A DNA stretch of 64,000 bases from an uncultured Roseateles sp. Its GTDB lineage: Bacteria; Pseudomonadota; Gammaproteobacteria; Burkholderiales; Burkholderiaceae_C. The translations under genes and the position numbers were made by a program. Shown in pieces: positions 7,657-19,941 of the stretch (its first letter is position 1; the number at the start of each line of letters is the position of its first letter). The notes beneath the pieces are model-generated. The model did not search any database and had not been told where the DNA came from. It was given only the letters and a program-made list of their open reading frames with translations. The stretch lies in NCBI RefSeq assembly GCF_963422335.1, contig NZ_OY729424.1:6486682-6550681 (forward strand), in the 5' to 3' direction.

Positions 7657-10600
7657 ATGACCGATCTGTCCGCCGAATTCAAGGCGCTGGCGAACTACCG
7701 CCCCACCCACAAGGTGCGTTTCGTCACCGCCGCCAGCCTGTTCGACGGGCATGACGCCGCGATCAACATCATGCGGCGCATCCTCCAGGGCATGGGTGCC
7801 GAGGTCATCCACCTGGGCCACAACCGCTCGGTCGACGAGGTGGTGACGGCCGCGCTGCAGGAAGACGCCCAGGGCATCGCCATCAGCTCCTACCAGGGCG
7901 GCCATGTCGAGTACTTCAAATACATGGTGGACCTGCTGAAGAGCCGCGGCGGCGAGCACATCCAGGTCTTTGGCGGCGGCGGCGGCGTGATCGTGCCCAG
8001 CGAGATCAAGGAGCTGCAAAGCTATGGCGTGACCCGCATCTACAGCCCCGAGGACGGCCAGCGCATGGGCCTGGCCGGCATGATTGGCGAGATGGTGATG
8101 CGCTCGGACCTGGACCTGAGCGGCTATGCGCCGAAGAGCATCGAGGCCATTCAGGGTCACAGCGAGGCCAACTGGCGCTCGCTGGCCCAGCTGATCACCG
8201 TGCTGGAAAACGGCAAGGCCTCGGACGAGATGAAGACTGCCCTGCATGCCGGCGCCAAAGACATCAAGGTGCCGGTGCTGGGCATCACCGGCACCGGCGG
8301 CGCCGGCAAGTCCAGCCTCACCGACGAGCTGATACGCCGCCTGCGCCTGGACCAGGACGACGCGCTGCGCGTGGCCGTGATCTCGATCGACCCGTCGCGA
8401 CGCAAGAGCGGCGGCGCGCTGCTGGGCGACCGCATCCGCATGAATGCGATCAACCCCTGGAGCAAGGGCCAACGCGTCTTCATGCGTTCGCTCGCGACAC
8501 GAGACTTCGGCAGCGAGATCAGCCCGGCCCTGCCCGAGGTGATTGCCGCGGCCAAGCTGGCCGGCTTCGATCTGGTGATCGTCGAGACCTCGGGCATAGG
8601 CCAGGGCGACGCGGCCATCGTGCCGCACGTCGATGTGCCGATGTATGTGATGACGCCCGAGTTCGGCGCCGCCAGCCAGCTCGAGAAGATAGACATGCTG
8701 GACTTCGCCGAGTTCGTGGCCATCAACAAGTTCGACCGCAAGGGCGCGCAGGACGCGCTGCGCGACGTGGCCAAGCAGGTGCAGCGCAACAAGGAGGCCT
8801 GGACCACCCGGCCGGACCAGATGCCGGTCTTCGGCACCATGGCCAGCCGCTTCAATGACGATGGCGTGACGGCGCTGTACCAGGCGCTGAAGCCCCGCCT
8901 GGCCGAGCTGGGCCTGCAACTGGCCGAGGGCCTGGGCCGCCTGCCACTGGTGGACACCCGCCACAGCACCCACCAGGTGCCCATCGTGCCCGGTGCCCGT
9001 GTGCGCTATCTGGCCGACATCTCCGACACCGTGCGCGGCTACAAGAAGCGCGCCGTGGCCCAGGCAAGGCTGGCCCGCGAGATCCAGCAGCTGCGCGAAA
9101 CCGGCCGCATGCTGAGGCAGGACAACCCCGACAAGACCAATGCGGTGACCGCCGTGCTGGACCTGGCCCAGGCCCGCGACAGCCAGCTCGACGCCGGCGC
9201 CCGCAAGCTACTGGCGATGTGGCCGGAGATGCAAAAGGCCTATGCCGGCGACGAATACGTGGTGAAGATACGCGACAAGGAAATCCGCACCGCGCTGACC
9301 ACGCAGAGCTTGAGCGGCACCAAGATCCGCAAGGTCGCCCTGCCCGGCTATGAAGACCATGGCGAGATCCTGAAGTGGCTGCTGCTGGACAACGTGCCCG
9401 GCAGCTTCCCCTACACCGCCGGCACCTTTGCCTTCAAGCGCGAGGGCGAGGACCCGACACGCATGTTCGCCGGCGAGGGCGATGCCTTCCGCACCAACCG
9501 CCGCTTCAAGCTCCTGAGCTCGGGCATGGCGGCCAAGCGCCTGTCCACTGCCTTCGATTCGGTCACGCTGTATGGCAACGACCCGGCCGTGCGGCCCGAC
9601 ATCTACGGCAAGGTCGGCAACTCCGGCGTATCGATCGCGACGCTGGACGACATGAAGGTGCTCTACGGAGGCTTCGATCTCTGCCACCCGGCGACCAGCG
9701 TCAGCATGACCATCAACGGCCCGGCGCCGTCGATTCTGGCCATGTTCATGAACACGGCCATCGACCAGCAGATGGACAAGTTCCGCACCGACAACGGCCG
9801 CGAACCGACCGACGACGAGGCGCAGAAGATCAAGGCCTGGGTCAAGGAGAATGTGCGCGGCACCGTGCAGGCCGACATCCTGAAGGAAGACCAGGGCCAG
9901 AACACCTGCATCTTCTCGACCGAGTTCTCGCTGAAGGTGATGGGCGACATCGCCGAGTACTTCGTGCACAACAAGGTGCGCAATTTCTACTCGGTCAGCA
10001 TCAGCGGTTATCACATCGCCGAGGCCGGTGCCAACCCGGTCAGCCAGCTGGCCTTCACGCTCAGCAATGGCTTCACCTTCGTCGAAGCGTACCTGGCGCG
10101 CGGCATGCACATCGACGACTTCGCGCCTAACCTGAGCTTCTTCTTCAGCAATGGCATGGACCCCGAGTACACGGTGCTCGGGCGCGTGGCCCGCCGCATC
10201 TGGGCCGTCGCCATGCGCGACCGTTACGGCGCGAATGAGCGCAGCCAGAAGCTGAAGTACCACGTGCAGACCTCGGGCCGCAGCCTGCATGCGCAGGAGA
10301 TCCAGTTCAACGACATCCGCACCACGCTGCAGGCGCTGATCGCGATCTACGACAACTGCAACAGCCTGCACACCAATGCCTTCGACGAGGCCATCACCAC
10401 GCCGACCGAGGACAGCGTGCGCCGCGCGATGGCCATACAGCTGATCATCAACCGCGAGTGGGGCCTGGCGAAAAACGAGAACCCCAACCAGGGCGCCTTC
10501 ATCATCGAGGAGCTGACCGAGCTGGTCGAGGAAGCGGTGCTGCAGGAGTTCGAAAAGATCGCCGAGCGCGGCGGCGTGCTGGGCGCGATGGAGACCGGCT

Positions 10601-10956
10601 ACCAGCGCAGCAAGATCCAGGAAGAGAGCATGCACTACGAGATGCTCAAGCACACCGGCGAGTACCCCATCATCGGCGTCAACACCTTCCGCAACCCGCA
10701 CGGCGACCTGACCCCCGACACGCTCGAACTGGCCCGCTCAACCGATGAGGAAAAGCAGAACCAGCTCAAGCGCCTGGATGAGTTCCACGCCATCCACGCC
10801 GCCGAGGCCCCCGCGATGCTGAACAAGCTGCAGCAGGCGGTGATCAACAACGGCAATGTCTTCGAGGTGCTGATGGAGGCCGTGCGCGTGTGCTCTCTCG
10901 GTCAGATCACCAGCGCGCTGTTCGAGGTGGGGGGGCAGTACCGGCGCAGCATGTGA
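7657..10956 (+). CDS. icmF: Fused isobutyryl-CoA mutase (IcmF)
   Basis: The 1099-aa protein matches the IcmF fusion layout. An N-terminal B12-binding domain (about 15-150) has His32 in the base-off motif SLFDGHDAAI. A MeaB-like G-protein chaperone follows (about 200-400), with Walker A GTGGAGKSS at 212-220 and NKFDRKG. The large acyl-CoA mutase TIM barrel is C-terminal. Adenosylcobalamin-dependent IcmF interconverts isobutyryl-CoA and n-butyryl-CoA, and some members also act on isovaleryl/pivalyl-CoA; the fused GTPase gates cofactor loading. The start at 7657 is preferred over an in-frame start at 7612 because GGAGA precedes it by 6-7 nt and the protein then begins at the family start. The length is full, with no missing domain. 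It links to branched-chain amino-acid and fatty-acid breakdown. Confidence 0.95.
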   Translation: MTDLSAEFKALANYRPTHKVRFVTAASLFDGHDAAINIMRRILQGMGAEVIHLGHNRSVDEVVTAALQEDAQGIAISSYQGGHVEYFKYMVDLLKSRGGEHIQVFGGGGGVIVPSEIKELQSYGVTRIYSPEDGQRMGLAGMIGEMVMRSDLDLSGYAPKSIEAIQGHSEANWRSLAQLITVLENGKASDEMKTALHAGAKDIKVPVLGITGTGGAGKSSLTDELIRRLRLDQDDALRVAVISIDPSRRKSGGALLGDRIRMNAINPWSKGQRVFMRSLATRDFGSEISPALPEVIAAAKLAGFDLVIVETSGIGQGDAAIVPHVDVPMYVMTPEFGAASQLEKIDMLDFAEFVAINKFDRKGAQDALRDVAKQVQRNKEAWTTRPDQMPVFGTMASRFNDDGVTALYQALKPRLAELGLQLAEGLGRLPLVDTRHSTHQVPIVPGARVRYLADISDTVRGYKKRAVAQARLAREIQQLRETGRMLRQDNPDKTNAVTAVLDLAQARDSQLDAGARKLLAMWPEMQKAYAGDEYVVKIRDKEIRTALTTQSLSGTKIRKVALPGYEDHGEILKWLLLDNVPGSFPYTAGTFAFKREGEDPTRMFAGEGDAFRTNRRFKLLSSGMAAKRLSTAFDSVTLYGNDPAVRPDIYGKVGNSGVSIATLDDMKVLYGGFDLCHPATSVSMTINGPAPSILAMFMNTAIDQQMDKFRTDNGREPTDDEAQKIKAWVKENVRGTVQADILKEDQGQNTCIFSTEFSLKVMGDIAEYFVHNKVRNFYSVSISGYHIAEAGANPVSQLAFTLSNGFTFVEAYLARGMHIDDFAPNLSFFFSNGMDPEYTVLGRVARRIWAVAMRDRYGANERSQKLKYHVQTSGRSLHAQEIQFNDIRTTLQALIAIYDNCNSLHTNAFDEAITTPTEDSVRRAMAIQLIINREWGLAKNENPNQGAFIIEELTELVEEAVLQEFEKIAERGGVLGAMETGYQRSKIQEESMHYEMLKHTGEYPIIGVNTFRNPHGDLTPDTLELARSTDEEKQNQLKRLDEFHAIHAAEAPAMLNKLQQAVINNGNVFEVLMEAVRVCSLGQITSALFEVGGQYRRSM

Positions 10957-10984
10957 GTCCCTGCTTGGCATGGGTGGTTGGCTG

Positions 10985-11037
10985 ACAACAGTTGGCCGGC
11001 GGCGCCAAGTTGTCTAGGCTCCAGGCCTACACAACTT
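10985..11037 (+). promoter_or_regulatory. Two mutually exclusive hairpins in the sugE leader
   Basis: Between icmF and sugE (10957-11051), hairpin A pairs ACAAC (10985-10989) plus TTGGC (10992-10996) with GCCAA (11004-11008) plus GTTGT (11009-11013). Hairpin B pairs 11007-11019 with 11025-11037 (AAGTTGT and TAGGC against GCCTA and ACAACTT, with one C-C mismatch). Both need 11007-11013, so only one can form. Hairpin B ends 14 nt before the ATG. No run of T follows, so a simple terminator is unlikely. No known guanidine-riboswitch consensus was recognised. Confidence 0.45.
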
Positions 11038-11051
11038 CAGCAGAGCTCCCC

Positions 11052-11366
11052 ATGCCCTGGACCTACCTCACCCTTGCCGGCCTGTTCGAGATCGGCTGGG
11101 CCATCGGCCTCAAGTACACCGAGGGCTTCACCCGCCCGCTGCCGACCGCGCTGACGATAGGTGCGATGCTGGCCAGCATAGGCCTGCTGGGCCTGGCGAT
11201 GAAGACGCTGCCTGTCGGCACGGCCTATGCGGTGTGGACGGGCATAGGCACCGTCGGCACGGTAATACTGGGCGTGATACTGCTGGGCGATCCGCTGAGC
11301 GCGCCGCGCATCGTCTGCCTGAGCCTGATCGTGCTGGGCATTGCCGGGCTGAAGTGGCTGGCCTGA
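11052..11366 (+). CDS. sugE: SugE/Gdx small multidrug-resistance family exporter
   Basis: The 104-aa protein has four hydrophobic helices and the SMR hallmark acidic residue Glu13 in GLFEIGWAIGLKYTEG. The W-A-I-G-L-K-Y-T-G-F-T signature is that of SugE (Gdx) rather than EmrE. Gdx proteins export guanidinium with proton antiport as an antiparallel dual-topology dimer in the inner membrane. The ATG is immediately preceded by CTCCCC with no good ribosome site, and the leader can fold into alternative hairpins (10985-11037). It is followed after 7 bp by a convergent kinase gene, so it is probably monocistronic. Confidence 0.9.
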   Translation: MPWTYLTLAGLFEIGWAIGLKYTEGFTRPLPTALTIGAMLASIGLLGLAMKTLPVGTAYAVWTGIGTVGTVILGVILLGDPLSAPRIVCLSLIVLGIAGLKWLA

Positions 11367-11373
11367 ACAACCG

Positions 11374-14949
<3,576 letters not shown>

Positions 14950-14959
14950 GGCAGGGAAC

Positions 14960-15898
14960 CTAGTTCGCCGAGGCCGCGTGCCCGCCGCCCGGGCCGCCGC
15001 GGCGGCGCACCAGGGGCTTGGTCAGCACGTCTTCCATCAGCTTGCCCCATGGTCCCTGGTCGGGGGCCTGCAGCAGCTCCTGCTCGCGCTTGGCCACCAG
15101 GTCGGCAAAGCCTGGCCCCGTCTTGATGGTGGCGACGCGGTCGACCCCGCGGTTCTGGACCTGCTCGCCATTGCCGAAGTGATCGGCAATGCGGCCCAGC
15201 AGACGGCTGTAGACCTGGGACACGCGCGAGGGGCTGACCTTCAGCGAGGCCGCCAGCTCGGTGGGCGTGAGGCCCACCCCCATGTAGGAGTCGATGATCA
15301 GGCGCTCGCGCTCGGGCAGCTGGGCAAAAAAACTCTCCAGCCGGCGCATCACGATGGCGGTGTCGACGCGGGCCTCGACCTCGTCCTGTGGCGTGGCCGG
15401 ATGAAAGCGCTCGGGCGAGATGCCGTCGGAGGCATCGTCGCCATCCTCGGCGCTGCTGCTTCGGGTGCGGCCCTGCTCGTCGGCCTGCTCCAGCTCGGCG
15501 ATCTCGTTGATGCTCATGCCGCAGACCTCGCTGAGCTCGGCCAGACCGGCATCGCTGCCATGGGTGGAGCGCCAGCGCTCCTGGGCAATCTGTATGACCT
15601 TGACCTTGCGCCGCTGGGCCCGGCCCAGGTGGTCCATCTGGCGCAACTCGTCGAGCATGGCACCCTTGACGCGCATGCGGGCGTAGCGCACAAAGGCCTC
15701 CTTGGCCTCCTCGGTCTCGCGGTCGCCCTCCCACTCGAAGCCCATCGCGGCCTGGGCCACGGCAATCAGCCCGACCTGGATCAGATCGGCCTTCTCGACA
15801 TTGGCCGGCAGGTGGCGCACCAGGGCCGAGGCCTGCTTGCGCACCCAGGATTCATTTCTGGCAATCAGCGCGGACGGCACACCTTGCATCGAGATCAT
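14960..15898 (-). CDS. FliA-like RNA polymerase sigma factor with C-terminal extension
   Basis: The 312-aa protein has sigma region 2 at about 35-110 (DLIQVGLIAVAQA, FVRYARMRVKGAMLDELR), a region 3-like segment at 115-145, an acidic Ser-rich linker at 146-170, and region 4 at about 185-240 (LPERERLIIDSYMGVG, VSPSRVSQVYSRL). It resembles the sigma28/FliA group. Typical FliA ends near the end of region 4; this protein adds about 70 residues (242-312) ending in a Gly/Ala/His tail. An ATG three codons in (15889) is an alternative start; neither has a clear ribosome site. It sits between two hybrid kinases, which suggests a dedicated regulon controlled by phosphorelay rather than the main flagellar sigma. 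Confidence 0.8.
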   Translation of the reverse strand: MISMQGVPSALIARNESWVRKQASALVRHLPANVEKADLIQVGLIAVAQAAMGFEWEGDRETEEAKEAFVRYARMRVKGAMLDELRQMDHLGRAQRRKVKVIQIAQERWRSTHGSDAGLAELSEVCGMSINEIAELEQADEQGRTRSSSAEDGDDASDGISPERFHPATPQDEVEARVDTAIVMRRLESFFAQLPERERLIIDSYMGVGLTPTELAASLKVSPSRVSQVYSRLLGRIADHFGNGEQVQNRGVDRVATIKTGPGFADLVAKREQELLQAPDQGPWGKLMEDVLTKPLVRRRGGPGGGHAASAN

Positions 15899-15946
15899 GG
15901 CCCATTCTAGGCCGGTGTAAGACTTGGTAACACCGGGCCCAAACCC

Positions 15947-18586
15947 TCAAGCAAGGGGGGCGATCTCGGCGGCCAGTTGCGCGATCGAGAATGGCTTGCT
16001 CAGATAGGCGTCAAAACCCCCGGCCAGAAAGCGCTCGCGGTCGCCCGGCATGGCATGGGCAGTCATGGCAATGATGCGGGCCCGCGGCTGGTCTTGCGCA
16101 GCCTCCAGCGCACGGCGGCGGCCCAGCACCTCGACACCATCGAGGTGCGGCATCTGGATGTCCATCAGCACCAGATCAAAACCGTCATGCTCCAGCAGCG
16201 CCCAGGCCTGCTGGCCGTCCTCGGCCATGGTCAGCTCGCCGCCCAGGCTTTCGACCACCGCCTGCACGACCAGGCGGTTGACCGCATTGTCTTCGGCCAG
16301 CAGCACGCGCTTGCCGCGCAGCAGGGCGGCATGGACTGGCCCCGGTGCCGGCTGCGGCGGGCCGGCCGCCGGGTCGCCGCAGCCCGCGCCTGGGCTTTGC
16401 AAGGCCTGCAGCAGATCCGGCGGCAGCACCGGCATGGCCAGGCGCTGCAGCGGCCCCAGGCCCGACGCCACCGGGCTCAGGCCCAGGTCCAGCCCCTGCA
16501 GCACCAGCAGACGCCGCGCCGGCACCTGGCCCTGCCAGCGTTGCAGCAGGGCCAGCACCTCGGCCGGGAGCTCGGTGGCCGAGCCGCAGTCCAGCACCAG
16601 GCTGTCGAAGGCGTCGGTGGCGGTGGCGCCGGGGGCCAGCAACTCCAGCTGGGCGCCCCAACGCCGCAGCAGGCCGGGCAGGAAGTCCGAGGCCGGTGGC
16701 CGCAGCGCCAGCCAGGCAATGCGCCGGCCGGCCAGCGGCAACGCCGACTCGGCCTGAGCAGCCCCCTGATGGCCCAGCGGCAGCGCGAACTCGAAGCTGC
16801 TGCCCCGGCCGGGCTGGCTGTCCAGCCGCAGCTGCCCACCCATCAGCTCGACCAGGCGCTGGCTGATGGTCAGCCCCAGGCCGGTGCCGCCATAGCGCCG
16901 CGTGGTCGAGTCGTCGCCCTGGGCAAAGGCCTCGAACACGCGCTGCTGGCGCTCCGGCGCGATGCCGGGGCCGGTGTCGCGCACGGCGCAGAAGGTGGTC
17001 TGGCCGGGCCCGGGCGTGACCACCAGCAAGACCCGCCCCTGCTCGGTGAACTTGCAGGCATTGCCCAGCAGATTGGCCAGCACCTGGCGCAGCCGGGCTG
17101 GGTCGCCCCAGGCCCAGCGCGTGATCTCGGGCGCCAGCTGCAGCTCGAACGCCAGGCCCTTGGCCTGGGCGGTGCTGGCCGTCGACTGGCTGAGTTCGCG
17201 CAGCAGGGCATGCAGATCGAAGCGCGCACGCTCGATGCTCATGCCGCCGGCGTCTATCTTGGACAGGTCCAGCACCTCGTTGACGATGGCCAGCAGCGCG
17301 TCGGCCGAGGTCCGCGCCACCTGCAGGTACTCGCGCTGACGCGGCTGCAACGCCGAGGCCAGCACCAGATCGGTCATGCCCATGATGCCGTTGATGGGGG
17401 TACGGATCTCGTGGCTGATATTGGCCAGGAAGCGGCTCTTGGCCTCGCTGGCCTGCTCGGCACGGTGCAGGGCATCGCGCAGGGCCACCTCGCCGCGGCG
17501 CATGGCGGTGATGTCGGTGGCCACACACAGCACCTGCAGCACGCCATCGGCCAGGCGCAGCGGCCGCTTCACCGACCAGACCACGCGCTCGACGCCACCG
17601 ACCACCATACGGTCTTCCTGCTCATGGGTGGCGCCGGTTTCCAGCACGGCGCGGTCGGCGGCGATCCAGCGCTGCACCTCGGCAGGGTCCGGGTGCACCT
17701 CAAATGGCGTGCGGCCCAGCATCTCGGCCTCGCTGAGTCCGCATATCTCGCAGTAGGCGCGGTTCACCAGCACATAGCGCTGGGCCTGGTCCTTGACGAA
17801 GACCATGCTGGGCGAGGTGTCGGTCACCGCACGCAGCAGCTCCATGCTGCGCTGGGCCTGCTGCTCGGCGCGGCGCAGATCGGTGACCTCGACCGTGGTG
17901 GTCAAGATCAGCGGCGTGACAAAGCCCGGCAGTTCCACCAGGATCTTGGAGACGCGCTGGTAGCGCTCTTCGTCGAGGCCAAAGGCCTGGCGGGTCTCGA
18001 AATCGGCGCTGACCGGCTGGCCGGTGGCCAGCACCTGGGCATCCAGCCCCGCCATCTGCTGCTGCACCAGGGTGGACACGGCCGCCATCGTGCGCCCCTC
18101 CAACTGCTGCGGCGTCTGGCCGACACGCTGGGCGGTGTAGCGATTCACCAGCTTGAGCTCGCCGCGCGGCGTTTTCAGCGACAGGCCGAAGGGCAGCTGG
18201 TCGATCAGGCTGCGCCAGGCGCCCGGGGCATGGGCTTCGCTCAGCGGCAGCGCATCGGGCAGCAGCCCCATGTCGGCAGCGCAAACCAGCAGCAGGCGTT
18301 CGCCATCCGCGCCGCTGAGCGCCAGCCGGGTGACGCGCCAGCAGCGGTTCTCGGTGGCATTGAATTCATCGCGCACATCGGCCGGGCCGTCGACGATCAG
18401 CCGGCTCTCGATGTCCTGCCGGGCCTGATCGGTGCGGCCCTGCAGCTCGGCGGCTGGCGTGCCCAGTGCCTCGGCGGCGGCCCGGTTCAGCCACAGCAGC
18501 TCACCCTGCGCGTTCTTCAGCGTCAGGCGCAGCGGCAGGGCATCCAGCAGCGCCGGCAGCAGGCTTGGGGGCAGATCCGGGGTCAT
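15947..18586 (-). CDS. Cytoplasmic PAS-containing hybrid histidine kinase
   Basis: The 879-aa protein has no obvious transmembrane helix. The N-terminal half contains three PAS-like domains (about 8-105, 120-235 and 245-365; for example VFVKDQAQRYVLVNRAYCE). HisKA follows with His392 in LANISHEIRTPINGIMGM. HATPase motifs are NLLGNACKFTEQG, RDTGPGIAPE and GGTGLGLTISQRL. A linker of weak receiver-like character (about 635-740) precedes the C-terminal receiver with Asp809 in LVLMDIQMPHLDG. Cytosolic PAS kinases usually sense redox, ligand or a small molecule; no cofactor-binding residue could be assigned. It lies 56 bp after the diguanylate cyclase and 48 bp before the sigma factor on the same strand, so it forms part of a signalling operon. 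Confidence 0.88.
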   Translation of the reverse strand: MTPDLPPSLLPALLDALPLRLTLKNAQGELLWLNRAAAEALGTPAAELQGRTDQARQDIESRLIVDGPADVRDEFNATENRCWRVTRLALSGADGERLLLVCAADMGLLPDALPLSEAHAPGAWRSLIDQLPFGLSLKTPRGELKLVNRYTAQRVGQTPQQLEGRTMAAVSTLVQQQMAGLDAQVLATGQPVSADFETRQAFGLDEERYQRVSKILVELPGFVTPLILTTTVEVTDLRRAEQQAQRSMELLRAVTDTSPSMVFVKDQAQRYVLVNRAYCEICGLSEAEMLGRTPFEVHPDPAEVQRWIAADRAVLETGATHEQEDRMVVGGVERVVWSVKRPLRLADGVLQVLCVATDITAMRRGEVALRDALHRAEQASEAKSRFLANISHEIRTPINGIMGMTDLVLASALQPRQREYLQVARTSADALLAIVNEVLDLSKIDAGGMSIERARFDLHALLRELSQSTASTAQAKGLAFELQLAPEITRWAWGDPARLRQVLANLLGNACKFTEQGRVLLVVTPGPGQTTFCAVRDTGPGIAPERQQRVFEAFAQGDDSTTRRYGGTGLGLTISQRLVELMGGQLRLDSQPGRGSSFEFALPLGHQGAAQAESALPLAGRRIAWLALRPPASDFLPGLLRRWGAQLELLAPGATATDAFDSLVLDCGSATELPAEVLALLQRWQGQVPARRLLVLQGLDLGLSPVASGLGPLQRLAMPVLPPDLLQALQSPGAGCGDPAAGPPQPAPGPVHAALLRGKRVLLAEDNAVNRLVVQAVVESLGGELTMAEDGQQAWALLEHDGFDLVLMDIQMPHLDGVEVLGRRRALEAAQDQPRARIIAMTAHAMPGDRERFLAGGFDAYLSKPFSIAQLAAEIAPLA

Positions 18587-18642
18587 GCGGCATTTTCGGC
18601 CCGGACCCGGCCGCCGCCGCGGCGAAAAGTCACACTTGGCCG

Positions 18643-19833
18643 TCAGGCCTGAGCCATCTCGGCCAGGGCCGGGGCCACCGCCTCGCTGGGCACGACGCGG
18701 TTGCGCCCCAGGGCCTTGGCCCGGTACAGCGCGCGGTCGGCCTCGCGGTAGAGCTGTTCGCCGCTGACACTCCCGCCGACCGGGACCACTGCCACCCCGG
18801 CAGAAACGGTAACCGCCACCGGCAGGCCCTCGGCATTGCGCACCCGCGCCAGCTCTATCGCCTGACGCACGCTCTCGGCCACATGCTCGGCGCCGGCGGC
18901 ATCGGTATTGGGCAGCACCAGGGCGAACTCCTCGCCGCCCAGGCGGCCCACCACGTCACCGTTGCGCAGCCGCTGCTTGATCGTGGCGACGACGGCCCTG
19001 AGCACCGCATCACCGGTGCTGTGCCCATGCTGGTCATTGACGCGCTTGAAGTGATCGAGATCCAGCGCCACAAAGGCCAGTGGCTGGGCTTCGCGCCGGC
19101 AGCGCGCCAGCGCATGGGCCAGCATCGCATCGGTGGTGGCGCGGTTCAGGCAGCCGGTCAAGCCGTCCAGGGTGGCCAGCAACTCCATGCGCTGCGCCAG
19201 CCGCTCGAAGCTGGCCAGCACAAAGCCGAAGCCCGCACCGAGCACGCACAGGAAGGCGATCAGAAAGGTCAAGGCCTGACCCAGGCTGGACTGGGTCAGG
19301 TTGGCGTAGTCCTGCGGGCTGACAAGGGAGTGGACGGTGCGAAACAGCAGCGTCGCGGCGGCCAGGGCCAGGGTCACCCCGACGGTGCGCAGCGAGCGCT
19401 CGGCCCGCCAGCCGTGCGCCCAGATCACCTGCACCGCAGGCAGCAGGGCGGCGGCCAGCACGGCAGAGACGACCGGCGAGCGCTGACTCAGCGACTGGAA
19501 CATGACGGACAGCAGAATCAGCACGCCGCCGCCCAGAATCCCCCAGACCCAGCGGGGCGCTGGCCGGTCCAGCAGAAAGCGGTACAGCGCCTGGGTGTGC
19601 AGGCTCATGCCCAGCAGGATTAGGCCATTGCCGGCCACCACCGACACCGGCATCGGCACCAGCACCCGTGCCGCCAGCATCAGGAAACCGCCCAGCAAGG
19701 CCCAGGAGCCGTGCGTCCAGCTGCGCAGATCCCGGCCGTGGTGACGCCCGCCCAGGGCCACCGCCAAGACAACGGACAAGAGCAGATACCCCAGCAAAAG
19801 GGTCAACATCAGGGTCGGGATGTCCAGGCTCAT
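18643..19833 (-). CDS. Membrane diguanylate cyclase (GGDEF)
   Basis: The 396-aa protein has an N-terminal block of about six hydrophobic helices (residues 5-205, no large extracytoplasmic domain) followed by a GGDEF domain with the active-site motif RLGGEEFALVLPN. This GGEEF form is catalytically competent in known enzymes. It also has LDLDHFKRVNDQHGH for metal and substrate binding. It makes cyclic di-GMP, which usually promotes matrix production and sessile growth. ATG 19833 is preferred, with AAAGGAGAG upstream although the spacing is long. It heads the minus-strand cluster 19833-11374. Confidence 0.9.
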   Translation of the reverse strand: MSLDIPTLMLTLLLGYLLLSVVLAVALGGRHHGRDLRSWTHGSWALLGGFLMLAARVLVPMPVSVVAGNGLILLGMSLHTQALYRFLLDRPAPRWVWGILGGGVLILLSVMFQSLSQRSPVVSAVLAAALLPAVQVIWAHGWRAERSLRTVGVTLALAAATLLFRTVHSLVSPQDYANLTQSSLGQALTFLIAFLCVLGAGFGFVLASFERLAQRMELLATLDGLTGCLNRATTDAMLAHALARCRREAQPLAFVALDLDHFKRVNDQHGHSTGDAVLRAVVATIKQRLRNGDVVGRLGGEEFALVLPNTDAAGAEHVAESVRQAIELARVRNAEGLPVAVTVSAGVAVVPVGGSVSGEQLYREADRALYRAKALGRNRVVPSEAVAPALAEMAQA

Positions 19834-19941
19834 CGGTGCGGTCACTCTCCTTTGGACCGCTATTGTCGGGGGGATTGGTGACAAGCCGGGTCGCGTGTGC
19901 GGCTACAGTGCTTATTTGATTCAAGCAGCAAGGAATTCAGC

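Noticed and set aside
10957..11051. Known guanidine riboswitch before sugE
   Set aside because: No paired ACGR loops (guanidine-II), no complete ykkC core and no guanidine-III pseudoknot pattern were seen. TCTAGGCTCC recalls the start of ykkC but the rest is missing.
15977..18652. An 891-codon plus-strand open frame opposite the PAS hybrid kinase
   Set aside because: Same reason: antisense to a clear multi-domain kinase, with low-complexity composition and no recognisable motif.
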